Shown: positions 1 through 4,604 of the stretch, piece after piece
Layout of the letters: each line of letters opens with the position of its first letter
How positions within the stretch are numbered: position 1 is the first letter of the stretch
Origin: Oscillospiraceae bacterium
GTDB lineage: Bacteria > Bacillota > Clostridia > Oscillospirales > Oscillospiraceae
Assembly: GCA_020025595.1 (NCBI GenBank)
Contig: JAHHRV010000033.1
Span: 1 to 5,985, forward strand
DNA: 5,985 nucleotides
Reading direction: 5' to 3'
Translations under genes and position numbers: made by a program
The notes under the pieces: model-generated
Databases searched by the model: none
Told to the model about the DNA's origin: nothing
Seen by the model: the letters and a program-made list of their open reading frames with translations, nothing else

Positions 1-401
1 GCCTTCATGTTGGGCTCCAGATCCTCGCCCAGCAGCTCTGCGAACTTGGAAGCATGCTCTGCCTCTTCGTAAGCAGCCTTCTCCCAGTACAGGCCGATTT
101 CGGGGTAGCCTTCGCGATGAGCGATACGAGCCATGCACAGGTACATACCGACTTCGGAGCACTCGCCGTTGAAGTTAGCCATCAGCTGCTCGAAGATGAA
201 CTTCTTGTCTTCTTCGGAGATGTCGGGGTTGTTCTTGACGGTCTTAGCGTAAACGCCGTACTCGTGCTCAGCAGCCAGCTTGGTGGTGTCCATCACCTTG
301 AACTTGGAGCCGTCGACCTTACATACGGGGCACTTGAAACCTTCGGGCATTGCTTCGCCTTCATAAACATAACCGCAAACGGGACATACAAACTTCTTCA
401 T
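1..401 (-). CDS. rbr: Reverse rubrerythrin (N-terminal rubredoxin, C-terminal diiron domain), 3' end off window
   Basis: Peroxide-scavenging non-haem iron protein of the anaerobe cytoplasm; family members reduce hydrogen peroxide with electrons from NAD(P)H passed through rubredoxin-type centres. 133 codons are visible; the gene runs off the left edge. Residues 1-36 form a rubredoxin-like Fe(Cys)4 domain with CPVC at 6-9 and CPVC at 24-27. The ferritin-like four-helix domain follows, with NGECSEVGMY at 78-87 and an ExxH diiron ligand motif at E113-H116. Having rubredoxin first is the reverse of classical rubrerythrin and matches the clostridial reverse rubrerythrins, often annotated NADH peroxidase. 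The ATG at 401 is preceded by AGGAGGA (409-415) at good distance. It is the third gene of the perR operon, 58 bp after the rubredoxin-like gene, so peroxide induction through PerR is likely. The second half of the diiron site lies outside the window and could not be checked. Confidence 0.93.
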   Translation of the reverse strand, partial: MKKFVCPVCGYVYEGEAMPEGFKCPVCKVDGSKFKVMDTTKLAAEHEYGVYAKTVKNNPDISEEDKKFIFEQLMANFNGECSEVGMYLCMARIAHREGYPEIGLYWEKAAYEEAEHASKFAELLGEDLEPNMK

Positions 402-459
402 AATAAAATCCTCCTAAATATAATTGTTATTTTGTATAGTTTATTTTAGATATTGGGTA

Positions 460-579
460 TTATTCAGTTACTTCTTCAAATACTTCGGTGCCCAGACCGC
501 ACAGGGGGCAGACATAGTCTTCAGGCAGCTCATCGCCCTCGTAAACATAGTCGCATACAGTGCAGACAAACTTCTTCAT
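460..579 (-). CDS. Rubredoxin-like Fe(Cys)4 mini-protein, 39 aa
   Basis: A very small electron carrier candidate. CTVC at 6-9 and CPLC at 24-27 are the four cysteines that bind one iron in rubredoxins. The protein is 39 residues, against about 52-54 for a typical rubredoxin; the part between the knuckles is shortened, as in the rubredoxin-like domains fused to rubrerythrins. It resembles the first 39 residues of the adjacent rubrerythrin closely (both begin MKKFVC, both have YVYEG), suggesting a shared or duplicated module. The start is ATG at 579, because AGGAGGT (586-592) sits directly upstream. A longer reading from 660 would add a low-complexity extension running back into perR and lacks this support. 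It lies 31 bp after perR and 58 bp before rbr, so it probably donates electrons to the rubrerythrin or a related peroxidase (inference). Confidence 0.88.
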   Translation of the reverse strand: MKKFVCTVCDYVYEGDELPEDYVCPLCGLGTEVFEEVTE

Positions 580-610
580 GAGATAACCTCCTATTCGTTG
601 GCGTGAATTC

Positions 611-1021
611 TTATTGTTCGTTCGTTGTTGTTTCGCTGCCGCATTTGGAACAGGTTCCAAAGAAGGTCAGCATACATTGTTCCACTTCAGCACCGGCTTC
701 TGTCGCAGCTTTGTTGCAAAGCAGCTCCGGTACATGCAGTTCTTTCAGATCGACGATATCGCCGCAGACATTGCAGATAAAGTGGACATGGGGGACTACC
801 GTGCCATCGAAACGCTCCACACCGTTGACATCACCTAGACTTTGAATCAGGCCCTGCTGCTTAAACAGTGCAAGGTTCCGATAGACCGTTCCAAGGGAAA
901 GATCCGGAATCTCGTGTTTCAGCTGAGCGTAAATGGTTTCGGCTGAAGGATGCTGGTCCGTATGGCGCAGGTAGGAAAGAATGGCATCTCTTTTACGGAA
1001 ATGCTTTTGCTTCTGTTCCAT
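611..1021 (-). CDS. perR: PerR, peroxide-sensing Fur-family repressor
   Basis: Metal-dependent DNA-binding repressor that senses hydrogen peroxide by iron-catalysed oxidation of its own histidine ligands. The 136 residues give a winged-helix DNA-binding half (about 1-75, recognition region LSLGTVYRNLALF at 41-53) and a dimerisation half. The five regulatory metal ligands of B. subtilis PerR (H37, D85, H91, H93, D104) align with H24, D72, H78, H80 and D91 with identical spacing between them. The structural zinc site is CNVC at 83-86 plus CSKC at 124-127. Asp rather than Glu at the position equal to D104 is a mark of PerR against Fur. The ATG at 1021 has GAGG (1027-1030) upstream. It is first in an operon with the rubredoxin-like and rubrerythrin genes. 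A Fur-type palindrome just after its promoter suggests autoregulation. Fur or Zur is possible but less likely. Confidence 0.93.
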   Translation of the reverse strand: MEQKQKHFRKRDAILSYLRHTDQHPSAETIYAQLKHEIPDLSLGTVYRNLALFKQQGLIQSLGDVNGVERFDGTVVPHVHFICNVCGDIVDLKELHVPELLCNKAATEAGAEVEQCMLTFFGTCSKCGSETTTNEQ

Positions 1022-1065
1022 AATAACCTCACTGTCTTTTGTTTTTTGGATCAGCTGTAAATGCG

Positions 1066-1078
1066 AATGATTATCATT
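1066..1078 (-). promoter_or_regulatory. Fur/PerR-type operator palindrome
   Basis: AATGAT-T-ATCATT is a perfect 6-1-6 inverted repeat lying a few bases downstream of the predicted perR transcription start, where a bound repressor would block initiation or escape. It has the AT-rich 7-1-7-like form of Fur-family boxes but is not an exact match to the B. subtilis PerR or Fur consensus: about 8 of 14 fixed positions agree in this register. PerR autorepression is inferred from its position and from the gene it precedes. Confidence 0.65.
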
Positions 1079-1087
1079 TATAACAAC

Positions 1088-1116
1088 ACTATATCATGGA
1101 GGTTCTCATTTGTAAA
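1088..1116 (-). promoter_or_regulatory. SigA-type promoter of the perR operon
   Basis: On the minus strand: TTTACA (-35, 1111-1116), a 17-base spacer, then TATAGT (-10, 1088-1093), with TG one base before the -10 hexamer as in extended -10 promoters. The predicted start is near 1081, giving a leader of about 60 bases before the perR ATG and placing the palindrome at 1066-1078 immediately downstream of +1. Confidence 0.8.
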
Positions 1117-1179
1117 GAGGTTTTTTTGAAAAATGGAAGTAAATTTTGTTTTTGTTGATTTTGATGAAAACCAGTTCAA

Positions 1180-1195
1180 TACAAATGGATTTGTA
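1180..1195 (+). promoter_or_regulatory. Perfect 7-2-7 palindrome abutting the minD -35 box, possible operator
   Basis: TACAAAT-GG-ATTTGTA is an exact inverted repeat. Flanking TCAA (1176-1179) and TTGA (1197-1200) extend the symmetry if one base at 1196 is skipped; the right extension overlaps the -35 hexamer of the minD promoter. It is too short of a T-run to be a terminator. An operator for an unidentified dimeric regulator is the simplest reading. Confidence 0.45.
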
Positions 1196-1196
1196 C

Positions 1197-1225
1197 TTGA
1201 TTTTTGTTAGAAATAACATTATAAT
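1197..1225 (+). promoter_or_regulatory. SigA-type promoter of minD-mgsA
   Basis: TTGATT (-35, 1197-1202), a 17-base spacer, and a perfect TATAAT (-10, 1220-1225). Transcription should begin near 1232, giving a leader of roughly 27 bases that ends in the GGGAGG ribosome binding site. This argues against translation starting at the ATG at 1253 and excludes a start at 1226, which would lie upstream of the message. Confidence 0.85.
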
Positions 1226-1245
1226 GTGTTCATACTGGAAAATGA

Positions 1246-1251
1246 GGGAGG
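1246..1251 (+). promoter_or_regulatory. Ribosome binding site that sets the minD start
   Basis: GGGAGG ends one base before the in-frame ATG at 1253, too close to serve it, and seven bases before the in-frame TTG at 1259, the usual spacing. The TTG start gives an N-terminus of MGELIAVLSGKGG, which puts the signature lysine at residue 11 as in E. coli MinD. Confidence 0.75.
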
Positions 1252-1258
1252 TATGCAA

Positions 1259-1993
1259 TTGGGCGAGTTGATTGCAGTTCTGTCCGGTAAGGGCGGGACA
1301 GGAAAAACATCGATCTGCGCCGGAGTGACTACGGCACTGGCAAAAGACGGGTTCGATGTTCTGGCTATTGACTGCGATATGGGATTGCAGAATCTGGATA
1401 TCTCCCTGGGAATGTCTGATTCCGGCGCACTTTCTTTTATAGATGTGTGCGAGGGCGGATATTCTCTGGATCAGGCAGCTCAGCATCCCCGGTTCGAGCA
1501 TCTGCATTTTTTGACGGCTCCCGTCAATCGCAGCGCTGAAACGGTGGATCTGGTTTCTTTTGGTGATATGCTGTTCCAGGCGAAGAAGTCATACGATTAT
1601 GTATTTCTTGATGCACCTGCGGGAATCGATGCAGGATTTGAACTGGCTGCGAAATTTGCAGAGCGTGTCCTTCTGGTCACCGGCGCAGATCCGGCGGCAG
1701 TCCGGGATGCAGCAAGAGCCGGTCAGCGGCTGGAGCAGATGGGGAAGACGGATGTCCGACTGGTGGTAAACCGGGTGAACAGCAGACTTTTCTCTAATAT
1801 GGCGGTCACCATTGATGATGTAATGGATAACGCAGGACTTCCGCTCATTGGCGTGGTTCCCGATGATCAGAATGTGACTTTGGCGGCGGCTTTTTCAAGA
1901 CCATTGCTGCTGCAGACCAGACGCGGCGCTGCCCGTGCCTGTGTCAGTATTGCGAAAAGAATACAGGGGCTGCGTGTGCCTCTTTCTATTTAA
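1259..1993 (+). CDS. minD: MinD-family division-site ATPase, TTG start
   Basis: Deviant Walker ATPase of the MinD/ParA superfamily; MinD binds the membrane as an ATP dimer and positions the division septum with MinC and a topology factor. From the TTG start the protein has 244 residues. Seen: deviant Walker A KGGTGKT at 11-17 with signature lysine K11; AIDCDMGLQNLD at 36-47 (switch I, D38 and D40); Walker B YVFLDAPAG at 114-122; and the MinD-like VRDAARAGQRLE region. The DAPAGI motif fits MinD better than ParA/Soj. The C-terminus reads AKRIQGLRVPLSI, not an obvious amphipathic membrane-targeting helix such as MinD normally has, so membrane binding is uncertain. No minC or minE lies beside it. 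It is transcribed from the promoter at 1197-1225 together with the MGS-like gene 20 bp downstream. An orphan MinD-like protein with another partner is the main alternative. Confidence 0.85.
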   Translation: MGELIAVLSGKGGTGKTSICAGVTTALAKDGFDVLAIDCDMGLQNLDISLGMSDSGALSFIDVCEGGYSLDQAAQHPRFEHLHFLTAPVNRSAETVDLVSFGDMLFQAKKSYDYVFLDAPAGIDAGFELAAKFAERVLLVTGADPAAVRDAARAGQRLEQMGKTDVRLVVNRVNSRLFSNMAVTIDDVMDNAGLPLIGVVPDDQNVTLAAAFSRPLLLQTRRGAARACVSIAKRIQGLRVPLSI

Positions 1994-2013
1994 TGTATAA
2001 GGAGTGACGAAGA

Positions 2014-2427
2014 GTGAATATTGCATTTTTGGCTCATGACAAGAAAAAGGAACTGATGGTTCAGTTCTGTACCGCGTACAAGAGCATCCTTTCCAAGCAC
2101 AATCTGTTTGCTACGGCAACCACCGGTCGCCTGATCGCAGACAATACCGGATTGCCCATTACCATGCTGCTCAGTCACAAACAGGGTGGTCACCAGCAGA
2201 TCAATGCCCGGATCGCCTATAACGAAATCGACCTGGTTCTGTTGTTTACAGACCCCAATACCACTGATCCCTGGGATGATGCTCAGATGATCGAAACCAT
2301 TCGCCACTGTGATAAGCACAATGTGCCCATTGCAACCAACCTGGCCAGCGCCGAAATGGCAATTATGGGCCTGCAGCGGGGCGATTTGGACTGGAGAGAA
2401 ATGCTCCATACGAAACCCAGATATTGA
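2014..2427 (+). CDS. mgsA: Methylglyoxal synthase family protein with altered active site
   Basis: Methylglyoxal synthase turns dihydroxyacetone phosphate into methylglyoxal and phosphate, a cytoplasmic bypass of lower glycolysis. The 137 residues cover the whole MGS fold: AHDKKK at 7-12 (H8 and D9 match E. coli H19 and D20), ATTG at 35-38, FTDP at 78-81 (D80 matches D91), VPIATNLASAE at 104-114 and a clostridial-type GLQRGDLDWRE tail. However, the GGDQQ motif that carries the catalytic base Asp71 of E. coli reads GGHQQ (H60), the SGP before it is SHK, and His98 appears to be W87; an Asp101 equivalent is uncertain because of a one-residue insertion. True MGS activity is therefore doubtful, and an altered reaction or a sensing role is possible. 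The start is GTG at 2014, with an in-frame stop at 2005 and GGAG at 2001-2004. It is co-transcribed with minD. Confidence 0.85.
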   Translation: MNIAFLAHDKKKELMVQFCTAYKSILSKHNLFATATTGRLIADNTGLPITMLLSHKQGGHQQINARIAYNEIDLVLLFTDPNTTDPWDDAQMIETIRHCDKHNVPIATNLASAEMAIMGLQRGDLDWREMLHTKPRY

Positions 2428-2448
2428 TTCGCGCATGAATGAAAAAAT

Positions 2449-2483
2449 ATGCCGCCCACCAGTTTCCCGGCGGGCGGTATTTT
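2449..2483 (+). terminator. Intrinsic terminator between mgsA and hisS
   Basis: CCGCCC (2452-2457) pairs with GGGCGG (2472-2477), extended by ATG/TAT with one G-U pair, around a 14-base loop and followed by a short TTTT run at 2480-2483. An A-rich stretch at 2442-2448 on the other side makes it partly bidirectional. It lies 21 bases after the mgsA stop codon and only 23 before hisS, so it probably closes the minD-mgsA transcript; the T-run is short and read-through is likely. Confidence 0.65.
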
Positions 2484-2506
2484 GTATATAGAAAGGAAAC
2501 GGATTT

Positions 2507-3865
2507 ATGGATATGATCAAACCCCGGACTTTGTCCGGTTTTATGGAATTGCTTCCCGAGAAGCAGGCAAAAATGGAGCGCATGATGGAAATTCTGCGCA
2601 AGACCTACGCTCTGTACGGATTTGCTCCGCTGGATACCCCCATCATCGAGGATGCTCAGATTCTGCTTGCCAAGGGCGGCGGCGAAACCGAGAAGCAGAT
2701 CTACCGCTTTAACAAGGGCGATTCTGACCTGGCTCTGCGTTTTGACCTGACGGTTCCCCTGGCAAAGTATGTGGCTCTGCACTATAACGACCTGGCATTC
2801 CCGTTCCGCCGCTATCAGATCGGTAAGGTTTACCGTGGTGAGCGTGCTCAGCGTGGTCGCTTCCGTGAATTCTATCAGTCTGATATCGACATCGTAGGCG
2901 ACGGCAAGCTGGATATCCTGAACGAGGCAGAGATTCCTTCCATTATTTACAACATTTTCAAGGCATTTGGCCTGACCCGCTTCCAGATTCGGGTGAATAA
3001 CCGTAAGATCCTGAACGGTTTCTACGGTATGCTCAACCTGACTGAAAAGTCCGGCGATATCATGCGTACCGTGGACAAGCTGGATAAGATCGGCGCAGAC
3101 AAGGTTCGTGTGATTCTGATTGATGACTGCGGCCTTTCTCAGGAGGAAGCTGACGAAATCCTGAAGTTTATTGCCATCACCGGCTCCAACAGCGAAGTTC
3201 TGACTGCGCTGGAAGGTTACCGGGGCCGCAACGAAATGTTTGACCTGGGCCTGGACGAGCTGAAGGCTGTCACGGAAAATCTGGCTGCATTTGGCGTTCC
3301 CGAGGAGAATTTTGCTGTTGATCTGACCATCGCAAGAGGTCTGGACTACTACACCGGCACCGTCTATGAGACCACACTGCTGGATCACCCCGAAATCGGT
3401 TCTGTCTGCTCCGGCGGTCGTTATGACAATCTGGCTGGCTATTACACCGACAGACCTCTGCCCGGTGTGGGTATTTCCATCGGTCTGACCCGTCTGTTCT
3501 ATGTTCTGGATGAGCAGGGCCTGCTGAATCCCGAAATGAACAGCGCTCCTGCCGATGCTCTGGTGATTCCCATGACCACCGACCGCACCGCAGCCATTGC
3601 TCTGGCACAGAGCCTGCGTAACAGCGGTGTTCGTGTTCAGGTTTACGGCGAGCAGAAGAAATTCAAGCAGAAGATGAGCTACGCTGACAAGCTGGGTGTG
3701 CCTTATGCGGTTCTGCTGGGCGAAGACGAAATCGCAGCAGGGAAGTGCTCCGTCAAGGATCTGCGCACCGGCGTTCAGGTGACCGTGACCGCAGAGGAAG
3801 CTGCAGAGCTGATTCTGGCAGATATGAAGAAGAGCGAAACCTGCGCTGTAATTCTGGAGAAATAA
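2507..3865 (+). CDS. hisS: Histidyl-tRNA synthetase
   Basis: Class II aminoacyl-tRNA synthetase that charges tRNA-His. All parts are present in 452 residues: a motif 1 region near the N-terminus (about 22-46), motif 2 YQIGKVYRGER at 103-113 with GRFREF at 117-122, the histidine-specific ARGLDYYTG at 276-284, motif 3 GVGISIGLTRL at 320-330, and the C-terminal anticodon-binding domain (about 347-440). Presence of the latter and of the HisA motif excludes the regulatory paralogue HisZ. The active-site stretch RFDLTVP at 78-84 and REFYQSDIDIVG are of the type seen in eukaryotic HisRS, unlike the RPEGT of E. coli and B. subtilis enzymes. The ATG at 2507 has AAAGG (2492-2496) upstream. The remB-like gene begins one base after its stop. 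The 79-base gap upstream is too short for a T-box leader. Confidence 0.97.
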   Translation: MDMIKPRTLSGFMELLPEKQAKMERMMEILRKTYALYGFAPLDTPIIEDAQILLAKGGGETEKQIYRFNKGDSDLALRFDLTVPLAKYVALHYNDLAFPFRRYQIGKVYRGERAQRGRFREFYQSDIDIVGDGKLDILNEAEIPSIIYNIFKAFGLTRFQIRVNNRKILNGFYGMLNLTEKSGDIMRTVDKLDKIGADKVRVILIDDCGLSQEEADEILKFIAITGSNSEVLTALEGYRGRNEMFDLGLDELKAVTENLAAFGVPEENFAVDLTIARGLDYYTGTVYETTLLDHPEIGSVCSGGRYDNLAGYYTDRPLPGVGISIGLTRLFYVLDEQGLLNPEMNSAPADALVIPMTTDRTAAIALAQSLRNSGVRVQVYGEQKKFKQKMSYADKLGVPYAVLLGEDEIAAGKCSVKDLRTGVQVTVTAEEAAELILADMKKSETCAVILEK

Positions 3866-3866
3866 G

Positions 3867-4109
3867 ATGTATTTGTCAATTGGTCAGGACATGGCGGTTC
3901 GGGACAGCTCCATCATTGGAATTTTCGATCTGGATAACACCTCAACCTCCTACAAAACCAGAGAATTTCTCACCGCTGCAGAGAAGGAGGGACAGGTGGT
4001 TCCCTGTGACGAGCTGCCAAAATCCTTTATTCTCACGGCAGAATACGGTATTCCCAGACTGTATTTGACGGAATATAATGCTGCGACTCTGGAAAAGCGC
4101 CTGAAATAA
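3867..4109 (+). CDS. remB: RemB-like DUF370 family small regulator
   Basis: Eighty-residue protein of the RemA/RemB (DUF370) family. In B. subtilis RemA and RemB are needed for expression of biofilm matrix genes, and RemA binds DNA. The family pattern is visible: MYLSIGQDMAVRDSSIIGIF at 1-20, DLDNTSTSYKTREFL at 21-35, and PKSFIL at 51-56 followed by a tyrosine-containing strand and a TLEKRLK end. The IGIFDL and PKS motifs fit RemB (YaaB) better than RemA. The ATG lies one base after the hisS stop, and its ribosome binding site GGAG (3856-3859) is inside hisS, so translation is likely coupled. In many Firmicutes remB sits between recF and gyrB near the origin; here it follows hisS instead. A strong terminator follows it. 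Its target genes cannot be told from this window. Confidence 0.82.
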   Translation: MYLSIGQDMAVRDSSIIGIFDLDNTSTSYKTREFLTAAEKEGQVVPCDELPKSFILTAEYGIPRLYLTEYNAATLEKRLK

Positions 4110-4123
4110 CAGATAATATCCCT

Positions 4124-4162
4124 AAAATGAGCGATCTCCGTCCCGGAAATCGCTCATTTTTT
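4124..4162 (+). terminator. Strong intrinsic terminator after remB
   Basis: AAAATGAGCGAT (4124-4135) pairs with ATCGCTCATTTT (4149-4160), with an inner stem TCCG/CGGA around a TCC loop, and the T-run 4157-4162 closes it. The A-run on the left arm could also give termination for minus-strand transcripts. It ends the hisS-remB unit. Confidence 0.93.
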
Positions 4163-4560
4163 GTATGCAGAATTGTCTTTCCTGATATTTCTCGAAAATG
4201 TTTCACATGAAACATTTTGTTTTTCTCCCGATAAAATAGCACCAAAAACAGCAGGGAAGGGGGGATTCTGCTGAAATTCCGGGAATTATCCCTAAAAAAT
4301 CGAAGGCAATATACCAGTATTCAGTGGCGAAATCTTTGATAATGCGCAGGAAGGAAACAGATCCTCCAAAATATGATAATCCCATGACAGCGAGCGCAAT
4401 GGCGTGTTTTGGTTGCCGGAGGGGAATAAAGAGGAAAAATAATACCATCAACGCTACGGATTAAATACAGAAATCCCATTAAGCGGAGAGCTGTATGTTC
4501 TTCGTAAGTTGTGCGTTATTGTGTGGTGTTTCGCTTGGATACGCAGATAATTCTTCATAA
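4163..4560. other. Gene-poor stretch with parS-like site and possible gene remnant
   Basis: No convincing intact gene is seen on either strand. The main content is the long palindrome at 4195-4218. A second short palindrome, AATTCC-G-GGAATT, lies at 4275-4287. On the minus strand 4203-4463 is open and gives a hydrophobic peptide with no proper ribosome binding site, and a neighbouring frame upstream (about 4440-4515) also reads into membrane-like sequence, so a decayed membrane-protein gene is conceivable. No tRNA, riboswitch or IS end was recognised. Confidence 0.5.
4199..4214. promoter_or_regulatory. parS-like ParB/Spo0J binding site
   Basis: TGTTTCACATGAAACA differs at one base from the consensus ParB centromere site TGTTTCACGTGAAACA (the G of the central CG is A). 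It lies between genes, within a longer perfect palindrome whose 11-base arms span 4195-4205 and 4208-4218 around a CA centre. ParB bound to parS loads SMC and drives origin segregation in most bacteria, and such sites cluster around the origin. A purely structural hairpin is the alternative. Confidence 0.72.
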
Positions 4561-4595
4561 AAAAGCACCGATGTGATGTTCACATCGGTGCTTTT
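4561..4595 (-). terminator. Bidirectional intrinsic terminator after pdaA
   Basis: A perfect 16-base stem pairs AAAAGCACCGATGTGA (4561-4576) with its complement (4580-4595) across a three-base loop. Read on the minus strand it begins nine bases after the pdaA stop codon and ends in a run of six T. On the plus strand it ends in CTTTTCTTT, so it may also block plus-strand read-through. Confidence 0.95.
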
Positions 4596-4604
4596 CTTTA
4601 TTCT

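Noticed and set aside
54..449. 131-codon plus-strand open frame at the left edge
   Set aside because: It is antisense to the rubrerythrin gene, which has conserved cysteines, ExxH and a strong ribosome binding site.
580..660. N-terminal extension of the rubredoxin-like gene to 66 residues
   Set aside because: The extra part overlaps perR, is polar and low in complexity, and the ATG at 579 has an ideal AGGAGGT site.
2428..2506. T-box riboswitch before hisS
   Set aside because: The gap is 79 bases and shows only a simple hairpin; a T-box leader needs far more sequence and its conserved T-box motif is absent.
2363..3388. Long 341-codon open frame on the minus strand
   Set aside because: It lies antisense to hisS and the end of mgsA, both with clear family motifs; the peptide has no recognisable domain and the open frame is explained by hisS codon usage.
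4195..4225. Palindrome at 4195-4218 read as an intrinsic terminator
   Set aside because: The stem is AT-rich with a two-base centre and no gene runs into it; the remB terminator already lies upstream, and the match to parS explains the sequence better.
4275..4287. AATTCC-G-GGAATT palindrome as a Noc nucleoid-occlusion site
   Set aside because: It agrees with the Noc consensus ATTTCCCGGGAAAT at only about 10 of 14 positions and has an odd-length centre, so the parS neighbour alone does not justify the call.
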